In this document: positions 17,322-25,435 of the stretch, one piece after another
Numbering within the stretch: the first letter of the stretch is position 1
Layout of the letters: every line of letters begins with the position of its first letter
Source: DTKD01 sp050948905
GTDB lineage: Bacteria; Armatimonadota; UBA5829
NCBI GenBank assembly: GCA_050948905.1
Contig: JBMNES010000001.1
Location: 2,852,001-2,916,000 of the forward strand
Direction of reading: 5' to 3'
DNA length: 64,000 nucleotides
The notes under the pieces: generated by a model
What the model was told of the DNA's origin: nothing
The model's input: only the letters and a program-made list of their open reading frames with translations
Databases searched by the model: none
Made by a program: the position numbers and the translations under genes

Positions 17322-18398
17322 TCAGACCTTGAATCTGATATAGACTACATCGCCGTCCTGCACGACATAATCCTTGCCCTGAAGCTGCACCACTCCCTGT
17401 TGTTTGGCCGCCTCCCAGCCGCCTGCCGCTTCGACCTCATTGAAGTTGGCAACTTCCATTCTGATAAATCCTCTTGCCAGATCCGAGTGTATGGTTCCGG
17501 CAGCGTCAACAGCTTTAAGGCCCCTCCGCAGGGTCCAGGCTCTGACTTCCGGCTCACCGGCCGTGATAAACGAGATCAGCCCCAGAGCAGTGTAGCACGC
17601 CTGGATAAGGACGTTGCGAGCAGGCTCGCTGATTCCCAGCGACTGCAAAAACTCTGCTTCCTCTTCATCTGATAACTCGGCCACTTCCATCTCGACTTCC
17701 GCGCTGATATCGAAGCAAAGCAGCTCGGACTGGTCACAATATTGGTGAAATTGCTCAGCAAGCCGGCTATGTTTGCCGATATCGTCCTCTGCGATGTTTA
17801 AGACGAGCATCATCGGCTTCAGTGTGAGAAAATCGTAACCACGAATGGCTTTTTCTTCATCAGGTGATAGTTGTACCTGTTTAAGGGACTGGCCCTGTTC
17901 GAGGATAGATTTTAGCCTCTCCAAAAGTGACATTTCTATAGTCGCCGGAGTGGTGGAGCCTTTTTTTACGCCGTGGAGCTGTTTTTCTATCCGTTCGATT
18001 CGATTTTCCACGAGTTGGAGGTCGGCTAAGAGCAGTTCGTCGCCCAATGTCTGTGCATCGTGAACAGGATCAGGCTCTGCGCCGTCGGCCGAACGAAATC
18101 CGCGAACGACGTGAACGAGTGCATCCACTTGACGCACATCGGCAAAGAAATCAGAACCGAAGCGCGTTCGAGAATCTTCCTGGGATATTTTTGCCGCCCC
18201 ATCGGTAAACTCTATGCTGGCATATGTCGTCTTCTTAGGCTTGTATTGCTCGACGAAATAGTCTATGCGCGAATCCGGCACCTGCACTACGCCAACGTGC
18301 GCCTCGCCGAAATCGCTGGTTTTCACCGTGCCCCTGGTTAGAGCGCGAAATAAAGAGGTCTTGCCAGAGCCTGGCAAGCCCACTATACCTATCTTCAT
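17322..18398 (-). CDS. ychF: YchF-like TGS-domain P-loop ATPase, divergent
   Basis: 358 aa, the usual YchF length. An Obg-family P-loop domain at the N-terminus is followed by a coiled-coil arm and a C-terminal TGS domain (about 275-358) ending in GKDYVVQDGDVVYIRF. YchF hydrolyses ATP rather than GTP and associates with ribosomes. The non-canonical G4 motif is kept as NIAE. Two motifs differ from standard YchF: the P-loop is GLPGSGKTS instead of GLPNVGKST, and the switch II region reads DGAAKISQE instead of DIAGLVKGA. It may therefore be a YchF-related paralog with changed nucleotide chemistry. AGGTGA lies upstream of the ATG. It lies upstream of the tRNA-Ile promoter on the same strand. Confidence 0.85.
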   Translation of the reverse strand: MKIGIVGLPGSGKTSLFRALTRGTVKTSDFGEAHVGVVQVPDSRIDYFVEQYKPKKTTYASIEFTDGAAKISQEDSRTRFGSDFFADVRQVDALVHVVRGFRSADGAEPDPVHDAQTLGDELLLADLQLVENRIERIEKQLHGVKKGSTTPATIEMSLLERLKSILEQGQSLKQVQLSPDEEKAIRGYDFLTLKPMMLVLNIAEDDIGKHSRLAEQFHQYCDQSELLCFDISAEVEMEVAELSDEEEAEFLQSLGISEPARNVLIQACYTALGLISFITAGEPEVRAWTLRRGLKAVDAAGTIHSDLARGFIRMEVANFNEVEAAGGWEAAKQQGVVQLQGKDYVVQDGDVVYIRFKV

Positions 18399-18582
18399 TC
18401 AAGTCACCTGTAATTAAATTGCGCCGCAGGGCCGCTGTGGATTTCTGTGTCACGAGCACGATGCAGCTATCGTCCCGTATTGTACCACATTCCCCATAAT
18501 TGATAGAAGACGCGTGTCGTTGCGTCGTCTAATATATAGAGTAACACGCGATTCTAGCTGCTTGGCCTGGCTGCTAATCGTG

Positions 18583-18648
18583 TGATAGCATAGACAGACA
18601 CAAGGCCCAGCGTGATACAACCGTATAAGGTTAAGCTGTGTGCTATCA
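18583..18648. promoter_or_regulatory. Inverted repeat upstream of the M48 gene
   Basis: TGATAGCA (18583-18590) and TGCTATCA (18641-18648) are exact inverted copies 50 bases apart, 27 bases before the M48 start. They could be paired operator half-sites or a long-loop hairpin; chance is not excluded. Confidence 0.3.
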
Positions 18649-18674
18649 TTTCATAGAAAAGGGATGATATAACA

Positions 18675-19433
18675 ATGCGAAAACGCTTAATTTTATTGGC
18701 AGCAGTCGTTATGGCGATATGCATAGGGCTCAGCGTACCTGCAAGTGCGATTATGCTGGTAAGCAGGTCTCAGGAAGTGGCCATTGGCAAGCAGGTCGAG
18801 GAGTCCATGATTAAGGAATACGGGGGGCTCAGCAAGGACAAAGCACTTACGGAGCGTGTGGCGCGCGTGGGTAAAGAGGTCTCAGCAATGTCTCCGCGCA
18901 AAGATGTGACCTACACGTTCAAGGTGGTCAATTCCGAGGAGGTAAACGCCTTCGCAGCGCCCGGCGGCCCTATCGTTATAACAAAAAAACTTGCGAATAT
19001 GCTAAAGACCGATGGAGAGCTTGCTTTCGTGCTTGCACACGAGACCGGGCATATTACGGCTCAGCATGGGAGAAAGGCGATCAATCAGGCCCTTATAGCG
19101 CAAAACGTCGCGGCGTTGTTGCTCAGAAACTCGGGAGATGCGGCTCGAATGGGAGCTAACGTTATGTATACCCTTTATACCAGAGGCTATAGCCGAGATC
19201 AGGAATATGAGGCCGATAGCTACGGGTATCAATTGATGACGAAGGCGGGTTACAGCGCAGAAGACGGGATTAAAGCGCTGGCTAAGCTGGGTATGCGGAG
19301 AGCCACCGGGGTTAATAAGTATCTTTCGACTCACCCGGATATTCCCGACAGAATCGACAGGATAGGCAAAATGGGAAACATTCCCGATGATCGAAAAAAG
19401 GTCCTTATAGAGCAAGCCCAGGCGGAAAAATGA
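18675..19433 (+). CDS. Exported M48-family zinc metalloprotease
   Basis: 252 aa with an N-terminal signal peptide (hydrophobic residues 4-25). The M48 catalytic HExxH is present as HETGH and the third zinc ligand Glu in EYEADSYGYQLM. The substrate-side motif FAAPGGPIVI precedes it, as in BepA/LoiP-type periplasmic proteases. These degrade or help fold envelope proteins, particularly in outer membrane assembly. There is no TPR domain, so it is a short LoiP-like form. The downstream small membrane protein overlaps its stop by four bases (ATGA), which suggests translational coupling. A second M48 protease lies at 39041. Confidence 0.88.
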   Translation: MRKRLILLAAVVMAICIGLSVPASAIMLVSRSQEVAIGKQVEESMIKEYGGLSKDKALTERVARVGKEVSAMSPRKDVTYTFKVVNSEEVNAFAAPGGPIVITKKLANMLKTDGELAFVLAHETGHITAQHGRKAINQALIAQNVAALLLRNSGDAARMGANVMYTLYTRGYSRDQEYEADSYGYQLMTKAGYSAEDGIKALAKLGMRRATGVNKYLSTHPDIPDRIDRIGKMGNIPDDRKKVLIEQAQAEK

Positions 19434-19696
19434 GAATGGTAGATCAGGAATCAGGGGAAATCGGACGTGGCTGGGTGGTCGCGATTGTTGCGCTTGTAGT
19501 TTTGCTGATTTTGGGGATTGTGTTGTATTTGCGAATGAGCGCCCCGCTTAAGCAGCAGCCAAAGCGGCCGGTATCGGTGAATTGGGATGTAAAATGGCTG
19601 CCTGGTTTTGCGGAGTGTGATTTGAAAGTGGCCGGGCCTCTGTCCCGGCCATTTCTGGGTTATGAGGTGGCAATTCGTAGATTGCCTCCTAGCTGA
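19430..19696 (+). CDS. Small single-pass membrane protein coupled to the M48 protease
   Basis: 88 aa, with the start codon overlapping the M48 stop (ATGA). One hydrophobic helix spans residues 15-33 (WVVAIVALVVLLILGIVLY), followed by a basic linker. Residues from about 66 on are encoded by a repeat cassette (a GGCC hairpin and the GGTGGCAAT hairpin), so the original C-terminus may have been shorter. I recognise no family. It could tether or modulate the protease, but this is only context. Confidence 0.6.
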   Translation: MRMVDQESGEIGRGWVVAIVALVVLLILGIVLYLRMSAPLKQQPKRPVSVNWDVKWLPGFAECDLKVAGPLSRPFLGYEVAIRRLPPS

Positions 19697-19872
19697 TTCG
19701 AAATATCGAAAAAGCAGATTTCCCGCTACGCTCGAAATGACGGGGGAAGGGGCCCGAAATGACGGGGAAGGGACTCGGACTGACGGGAAAGGACTCGAAA
19801 TGACGAGGGGAGGCGTTCGAAATGACGGAGGGAACTCGGAATGACGAGGGAAGGGCTCGAAATGACGGGGTA
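19629..19872. repeat. Repeat cassette, copy 1: GGCC hairpin, GGTGGCAAT hairpin, CTCGAAATGACG tandem units
   Basis: Three modules in order. First, a hairpin TGGCCGGG/CCCGGCCA (19629-19651). Second, a hairpin AGGTGGCAAT/ATTGCCTCCT with loop TCGTAG (19665-19690). Third, AGCAGATTTCCCGCTACG followed by six to seven imperfect units of CTCGAAATGACGG (19712-19872). The same modules occur in the same order at 54197-54466. Confidence 0.85.
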
Positions 19873-19895
19873 TTGGCGGGTTGATATGGGTTTGG

Positions 19896-20003
19896 TTGCT
19901 GTGATTGGGTTAAACCGGGTATAACTTTAATGGGTCGCAGTGGCCCATGATATGAGAGAAAGGCTGTAGCGCTTCAAGGCTCCGGGTGATTCCGGGGCCT
20001 TTT
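19896..20003 (+). ncRNA. Candidate small RNA or attenuated leader
   Basis: A promoter-like pair (TTGCTG 19896-19901, 18-bp spacer, TATAAC 19920-19925) predicts a start near 19932. Two hairpins follow: ATGGGTC/GGCCCAT (19930-19948) and a terminator-like 10-bp stem AAGGCTCCGG/CCGGGGCCTT (19976-20001) ending in TTTT. The transcript would be about 72 nt. No ORF fits. It may be an independent small RNA, or a leader terminator controlling the Cys-Pro-rich gene at 20165. No known RNA family was recognised. From 20004 to 20164 I see only a TTGACA (20088-20093) with a poor -10. Confidence 0.4.
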
Positions 20004-20164
20004 GTGTAGGTGGCAAGCGTATATTTCTGTTTCTTTAGCGACCATTCTGTGTAGGTGTCGCATGTTGTTAGGCTGCTATCCTATATGTTTGACAGCGGTT
20101 TGTTTGCTCACCACGTAGGGAATGTACTCCGTGTAGATCACATTCTAATGTCGGGAGGCTAAAA

Positions 20165-20935
20165 ATGCGACCCGTAACCTTGCTGATGTTTGCAGCAATA
20201 TTTGCATTGGCTGGGGCCGCGGCACTGGCGGAGACCTGTCCAGCACCGGCAGCGGAGTGCCCGTCGCCTTGTCCGGCTCCATTGACGTGCCCGCCCGCTC
20301 CCTGTCCTGGTGAGTGTGCTGCGATTCCTGCCGCCGTTGGCGCAGGGCCAGTTCCATCGTTTTGCGAATTGACTTGCGAGACCGGCTTTGATGCCGCGTT
20401 TGTGCGTGCGATGTATCAACAGCACGCCAACATCATATCCCTTGCGACACTGGCGATACAGCAGTCGACAGACGCAAGCCTTAGAGATTTGTCCGGTAAA
20501 ATTCGCTATGAACGGACCAAAATGAACGAGAAACTTGTGAAACACGGCAGGAGCTTGGGCATCTGTGACCTGGAAGTTTCGTGCGATCCGTGTCTCACCG
20601 GCCAACTAAACACACTAGTCGGCCAGGACTTCAACATCAAGTATGCCGTTCTGATGATCGGTATGCTGCAGCAGTCAATGGACGCTGCGAAGATTGGGAT
20701 GGAACGCGCATCCATCGCAGACCTCCGTAACACAGAGAAAATAGAGTTCAGAGCCTCGCAGAACGAGGTGATGGCTCTGCAGAACTGGCTGGCACGACAG
20801 GGGGTGAGCTGTCAGGTGGAGGCGGCTCCGTGTCCGGCGCCGGCAGCCGGGCCAGTATGTCCCGCACCCGCGCCTGTGTGCCCTTCGCCATGCCCGCCAG
20901 CAACCGCTCCTGTCTGCCCGAGCACTTGTCCGTAG
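20165..20935 (+). CDS. Exported Cys-Pro-rich protein around a DUF305/DUF4142-like helical core
   Basis: 256 aa. After a signal peptide ending near ALAE (residue 22), residues 23-55 are built of Cys-Pro units (CPAP, CPSPCPAP, CPPAPCPG). The core (about 68-210) is helical: FDAAFVRAMYQQHANIIS resembles the start of DUF305 or DUF4142 ferritin-like domains, and a second helical pair follows from QDFNIKYAVLM. The C-terminus (215-256) repeats the Cys-Pro pattern. The mature protein therefore has clusters of cysteines at both ends, which could bind metal or form disulfide cross-links at the cell surface. GGGAGG lies upstream of the ATG. It has its own terminator. The function is unknown. Confidence 0.75.
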   Translation: MRPVTLLMFAAIFALAGAAALAETCPAPAAECPSPCPAPLTCPPAPCPGECAAIPAAVGAGPVPSFCELTCETGFDAAFVRAMYQQHANIISLATLAIQQSTDASLRDLSGKIRYERTKMNEKLVKHGRSLGICDLEVSCDPCLTGQLNTLVGQDFNIKYAVLMIGMLQQSMDAAKIGMERASIADLRNTEKIEFRASQNEVMALQNWLARQGVSCQVEAAPCPAPAAGPVCPAPAPVCPSPCPPATAPVCPSTCP

Positions 20936-20964
20936 GTAGTCAGCTTGTGGCAGCATATAAAACG

Positions 20965-21003
20965 AAGCGCCTCGATAACTCACGTAATCGGGGCGCTTTT
21001 TTT
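20965..21003. terminator. Intrinsic terminator between convergent Cys-Pro gene and lon
   Basis: AAGCGCC plus CGAT pair with ATCG plus GGCGCTT around a short loop, followed by seven T on the + strand. The minus-strand side has CGTTTTAT, so it may also serve lon. Confidence 0.88.
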
Positions 21004-21017
21004 GTTCGCGGTTAAAA

Positions 21018-23408
21018 TCAGATGAGGGCCATTTTTAGAACCTCGTCCGTGTGTACCACGAAATGGAATTTCATCTCATGCCGGACGTCTTCCGGAATGT
21101 CCTCAAGGTCTTTTTCGTTCTCCTTCGGCAGAATAACGGTGTGTATGCCCGCCCGGTGTGCGGCCAACACTTTCTCTTTGATTCCGCCCACCGGAAGCAC
21201 CCGGCCTCGCAGCGTGATCTCTCCTGTCATAGCGATATCTTTTCTGATAGGCCGCCGCGTGATGGCAGAGGCTATCGCAGTGGCAATAGTCACCCCTGCC
21301 GAAGGACCGTCTTTGGGCACCGCGCCTTCCGGAACGTGTATATGCAGGTCAGCTTTAGCATAGAAATCCTCATCGACTCCGAGCAGCCCAGCACGTGAGC
21401 GCACGTAAGTTAAAGCCGCCTTGCCGGATTCCTGCATCACATCGCCAAGTTGACCCGTCAAAGTCAAATTCCCTTTTTCTCCGCGCATCAAGACGACTTC
21501 TATCGAGATGATATCTCCGCCAAACTCAGTGTAGACCAATCCGGTGGCTACCGCGATCTCGTCTTTCTCCCCTGCCCTGCCGTATCGATGCCTCGGGTGA
21601 CCAAGATATTCTCTTATGTCCCGCTCACGGATAGTTGTCTTCTCAGATTTACCTTTGGCAACCTCCCGGGCAACCTTGCGACAAATGCTGGCGATCTCTC
21701 GCTCCAACCCACGGACTCCAGCCTCGCGAGTATACTCTCTAATCAGTTTCCTCACCGCCGAATCGTGGAAAACGAGCAGGCTTTTGGTCAGGCCGTTTTC
21801 TTTGATTTGCTTCGGAACAAGAAAGTCCCTGGCGATACGAAGCTTCTCCTCTTCGATATAACCTGAGAAGCGAATGATCTCCATTCGATCGCGCAGAGCC
21901 GGCGGTATGGTCTCCAGCACGTTCGCCGTAGTGATAAACATCACATCGCGCAAATCGAACGGCACATCGAGAAAGTGATCGCTAAAGGAGTCGTTTTGCT
22001 CCGGGTCTAATGCCTCCAGCAGCGCAGCCGAAGGATCTCCTCGGAAATCCGCCCCTATTTTATCGATTTCGTCGAGCATAAACACAGGGTTACGGGTGTC
22101 GACCTGTTTAATTCCCTGGATAATCCTGCCCGGCATAGCGCCAACATAGGTGCGGCGATGGCCTCTGATCTCAGCCTCGTCTCTTACCCCGCCCAGCGAC
22201 ATCCTGTAGAACTTTCGACCCAGCGCTCTTGCTATCGATTTGCCGATGCTGGTCTTGCCGACACCAGGAGGTCCGACGAAGCACAAAATTGGCCCCTTTA
22301 GAGCGCCGGCGAGTTTGCGAACAGCCAGAAACTCGACTATACGCTCCTTGACCTTCTCCAAGCCGTAATGGTCTTCGTTGAGCACATTTGCAGCTTCATC
22401 GACATCCAGAGACTCCTCGGATTGCTTGTTCCATGGCAGCGAGATGAGCCAGTCCAGGTAATTTCTGATAATAGTGGCCTCCGGAGAGGCAAACATCATC
22501 TTGTCGAGCCGGTCTAATTCTTTGAGGGATTTCTCCTGCACAGCCTCTGGCATGCGGGCTTCGGCGATCTTGGTTCGGTATTCCTCGACTTCCGAAGAAC
22601 GACCATCGCACTCACCGAGTTCCTGTTGGATCGCCTTTAGCTGCTCACGCAGTATATATTCCCTCTGCGTGTCGCCCATCTCCTTTTCGACCCGGCTGCG
22701 GATATTATGCTGGATGCTTAAAACTTCAAGCTCTCTTTCGAGGATAAGATTGAGTTTTTCCAATCTCTCCTCGACCACCACCGCCTCAAGCATCTCCTGC
22801 TTAGCCTCTGTGCGCAAAGGCAGGTGCGGCACGATCATATCCGCCAATTTGCCAGGCTCTTCTATATTGGAAACGGTAATCAAAAGTTCGGGAGGAATCG
22901 GCGGCCCACCCTGCCCCGATTGATTTTGGACTAACTCATCGAAGAGATCGTTAACCCTACGCATCAGCGCGTCAATTCGCACCCCAGCCGGCTGAATCTC
23001 GGGCAACCTTTTTACGTGTGCCTTAAAGAATGGATCCGTCTGAGAGTATCTGGTGATTTTCGCACGACTTATTCCCTCAAGGGTAACCCGCACCGTGCCA
23101 TCAGGAACACGCAAAACCTGCACTATCTCTGCGATAGTGCCCACTCTGTGAATATCATCCGGCTCAGGGTCCTCAATGGAAACCTCACGCTGTGCCGATA
23201 ACAGGACTATTCTGTGGTTTTCGAGGGCGAAATCGAGGGCACGAATCGACTTTTCCCTACCCAAAAAGAGCGGGAAAAAGACGTTCGGAAAATATACCGT
23301 GTCCCTCACCGGCAGAACTGGCAGCACACGCGGCATTTTCTTGCGAGGCATTCCGTTCTGCATACGAATTGGGACCCCGTCCATAAAGGCTTTACTGACG
23401 TTGGACAT
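21018..23408 (-). CDS. lon: ATP-dependent protease Lon (La)
   Basis: 796 aa, standard LonA size. It has the N-terminal substrate-binding domain (from LPVLPVRDTVYFP), a helical region, and the AAA+ module with Walker A GPPGVGKTS and Walker B MLDEIDK. The C-terminal peptidase domain carries the Ser-Lys dyad, with Ser in KDGPSAG and Lys in GGIKEKVLAA. It degrades misfolded and regulatory proteins in the cytoplasm. Its ATG follows the clpX stop after one base and no strong SD is seen, so it is probably translated by coupling. It is the last gene of the tig-clpP-clpX-lon run, an order conserved across many bacteria. Confidence 0.97.
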   Translation of the reverse strand: MSNVSKAFMDGVPIRMQNGMPRKKMPRVLPVLPVRDTVYFPNVFFPLFLGREKSIRALDFALENHRIVLLSAQREVSIEDPEPDDIHRVGTIAEIVQVLRVPDGTVRVTLEGISRAKITRYSQTDPFFKAHVKRLPEIQPAGVRIDALMRRVNDLFDELVQNQSGQGGPPIPPELLITVSNIEEPGKLADMIVPHLPLRTEAKQEMLEAVVVEERLEKLNLILERELEVLSIQHNIRSRVEKEMGDTQREYILREQLKAIQQELGECDGRSSEVEEYRTKIAEARMPEAVQEKSLKELDRLDKMMFASPEATIIRNYLDWLISLPWNKQSEESLDVDEAANVLNEDHYGLEKVKERIVEFLAVRKLAGALKGPILCFVGPPGVGKTSIGKSIARALGRKFYRMSLGGVRDEAEIRGHRRTYVGAMPGRIIQGIKQVDTRNPVFMLDEIDKIGADFRGDPSAALLEALDPEQNDSFSDHFLDVPFDLRDVMFITTANVLETIPPALRDRMEIIRFSGYIEEEKLRIARDFLVPKQIKENGLTKSLLVFHDSAVRKLIREYTREAGVRGLEREIASICRKVAREVAKGKSEKTTIRERDIREYLGHPRHRYGRAGEKDEIAVATGLVYTEFGGDIISIEVVLMRGEKGNLTLTGQLGDVMQESGKAALTYVRSRAGLLGVDEDFYAKADLHIHVPEGAVPKDGPSAGVTIATAIASAITRRPIRKDIAMTGEITLRGRVLPVGGIKEKVLAAHRAGIHTVILPKENEKDLEDIPEDVRHEMKFHFVVHTDEVLKMALI

Positions 23409-23409
23409 A

Positions 23410-24675
23410 TTAGGACGCTTGCTTGACCTCGTTTAACGTTACGAGGGTCGGCTCCTTCTTGGATAAGATGGTTTCTTCTGTTACGATGCACTTTTTGACA
23501 TCTTTCGAAGAGGGTATTTCATACATAATGTTGAGCATCACCTCTTCGATGATGGCTCTCAAAGCTCTGGCACCCATTCTTCTGCCCAAAGCTTCCCCGG
23601 CAATCGCCTGAAGAGCCTCATCTGTGAACACAAGATCGACACCATCATAATCGAAGAATTTCTGATACTGTTTGACCAGGGCGTTTTTGGGCTGAGTAAG
23701 GATTTGCACCAGCGCATCCTGATCGAGTTCATCAAGGGTAGCCACAATAGGCAACCGTCCGACAAATTCGGGGATAAGACCATAGCGTAGTAGATCCTCA
23801 GGCAACACCTGAGCAAGGACTTCACCAACGCCGCTCTCATTTCGGCTCTTGATATCGGCTCGGAACCCCATATTATTATCAGATGTCCGTCGTCGAATCA
23901 GGTCGTCAAGGCCATCAAACGCGCCACCGCAGATGAAGAGTATATTGGTGGTATCGATCTGAACATACTCCTGCTGCGGGTGTTTCCGGCCACCGTGCGG
24001 CGGGACGCTAGCGACAGTGCCTTCGAGAATTTTGAGCAACGCCTGTTGCACACCCTCACCGGAGACGTCTCTAGTGATCGACGGGTTATCGCTTTTGCGG
24101 GTGATTTTATCTATTTCGTCGATATAGATAATGCCGCGCTGAGCGTTCTTTATCGTGTTCTGCAGGCTGTCGCCCGTATCGGCGACCTGGAGCAGTTTCA
24201 GCAGAATATTCTCGACATCCTCCCCGACATATCCCGCTTCAGTAATAGAAGTGGCATCGGCGATGGCAAACGGGACTTTGAGTATTTTCGCCAGGGTCTG
24301 TGCAAGCAGAGTCTTGCCAGAGCCGGTCGGCCCGATAAGTAGAATATTCGATTTCTGCAGCTCAACATCCGTCATCTGGGCGTTGATGCGCTTGAAGTGG
24401 TTGTAAACCGCCACCGATAGCGATCTCTTTGCCTTCTCCTGGCCGACCACATACTGGCTGAGGATGCGGTATATCTCCTTCGGCTTGGGAATATTTGCAG
24501 TTGCGGTAAAATCGGATGCCTGATCGGATTCCCCGCGGATAATCTCGTTGCAAAGTTCCACACACTCCAAACAGATGCCGCCATAGACCCCAACGAGAAG
24601 TTTTCTAACCTGATCTCGGCTCTTTCCACATAGCGAGCAGCGTTCACCGGTGCGATCGTAACCAATTCGTGCCAA
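23410..24675 (-). CDS. clpX: ClpX, ATP-dependent unfoldase subunit of ClpXP
   Basis: 421 aa. The N-terminal C4 zinc-binding domain (CSLCGK ... CLECVELC, residues about 13-37) dimerises and binds adaptors. The AAA+ core has Walker A GPTGSGKT, Walker B IYIDEIDKI, the RKSDNPSITRDVSGEGVQ segment containing the substrate-contacting loop, and the ClpP-docking region. It unfolds tagged proteins and threads them into ClpP. Between clpP and lon in a minus-strand operon. Confidence 0.97.
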   Translation of the reverse strand: MARIGYDRTGERCSLCGKSRDQVRKLLVGVYGGICLECVELCNEIIRGESDQASDFTATANIPKPKEIYRILSQYVVGQEKAKRSLSVAVYNHFKRINAQMTDVELQKSNILLIGPTGSGKTLLAQTLAKILKVPFAIADATSITEAGYVGEDVENILLKLLQVADTGDSLQNTIKNAQRGIIYIDEIDKITRKSDNPSITRDVSGEGVQQALLKILEGTVASVPPHGGRKHPQQEYVQIDTTNILFICGGAFDGLDDLIRRRTSDNNMGFRADIKSRNESGVGEVLAQVLPEDLLRYGLIPEFVGRLPIVATLDELDQDALVQILTQPKNALVKQYQKFFDYDGVDLVFTDEALQAIAGEALGRRMGARALRAIIEEVMLNIMYEIPSSKDVKKCIVTEETILSKKEPTLVTLNEVKQAS

Positions 24676-24770
24676 GTCTTACCTCCGGTAAAAAGGAGCC
24701 GCCGATTATCGGGAAAACTGGCACAAAATACCAATCCGCCCGATAACCGGCAACCGACAACAGATGACTT

Positions 24771-25355
24771 TTACTGTGGGCCTGTTAAGATTTTGTCCAC
24801 CAGGCCGTATTCCAGACATTCTTCCGGGGACATATAGAAATCGCGATCGATATCTTTCTCGATCTTTTCCTTGTCCTGACCAGTATGCTTTGAGAGTAAA
24901 TCAACAAGCAGAGATTTATATCGCAGCACTTCCTTCGCGACAATGCTGATGTCTGACGGAGTGCCGTGGAAGCCGGCGCTTCCCTGATGAATCATGATGC
25001 GCGAGTTGGGCAGCGCGCTTCTCTTGCCCTTTGCGCCTGCAGAAAGCAACACCGCACCCATACTCATCGCATGCCCGACGCAAGTGGTGGCTACGTCGGG
25101 CTTTATGATCTGCATAGTATCATAAATCGCCAACCCGGCAATAACCGAGCCACCGGGGCTGTTTATGTAGATATCGATATCGCGATCCGGGTCTTCTTTC
25201 CACAAAAACAGAAGTTGTGCGATGACCAGGTTAGCGATATTATCATCTATCGGCGTGCCGATGAAGATGATCCGGTCTTTCAGTAACCGGGAGTATATAT
25301 CATACGCGCGTTCGCCGCGCGAGCTTTGCTCCACAACCATTGGAATGAGAGCCAT
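24771..25355 (-). CDS. clpP: ClpP, serine protease subunit
   Basis: 194 aa from the ATG at 25355 (MALIPMVVEQ), the normal family start; AGGAG lies about 12 bases upstream. The catalytic triad is present: Ser in GHAMSMGA, His in IMIHQGSAG and Asp in DRDFYMSPEE. The oxyanion SPGGSV motif is intact. The usual GQAASMGA reads GHAMSMGA here, a minor change around the nucleophile. It forms the tetradecameric chamber that works with ClpX. The gene lies directly between tig and clpX. Confidence 0.96.
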   Translation of the reverse strand: MALIPMVVEQSSRGERAYDIYSRLLKDRIIFIGTPIDDNIANLVIAQLLFLWKEDPDRDIDIYINSPGGSVIAGLAIYDTMQIIKPDVATTCVGHAMSMGAVLLSAGAKGKRSALPNSRIMIHQGSAGFHGTPSDISIVAKEVLRYKSLLVDLLSKHTGQDKEKIEKDIDRDFYMSPEECLEYGLVDKILTGPQ

Positions 25356-25435
25356 AATGTCTTGAGACTCCTTTCTCAAAGGCGGTGGCTGTTTTCTGCC
25401 TCAACGGCTGTGCGCTGGCGACTTTCAATCAGCCA

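Noticed and set aside
19662..19844. 60-codon ORF with repeated GxEMTxxG units
   Set aside because: It is a translation of the CTCGAAATGACG repeat, a well-known type of false ORF.
19712..19872. CRISPR-like array in the tandem units
   Set aside because: Units are about 13 bases with very short, irregular gaps and no cas genes; they are simple dispersed repeats.
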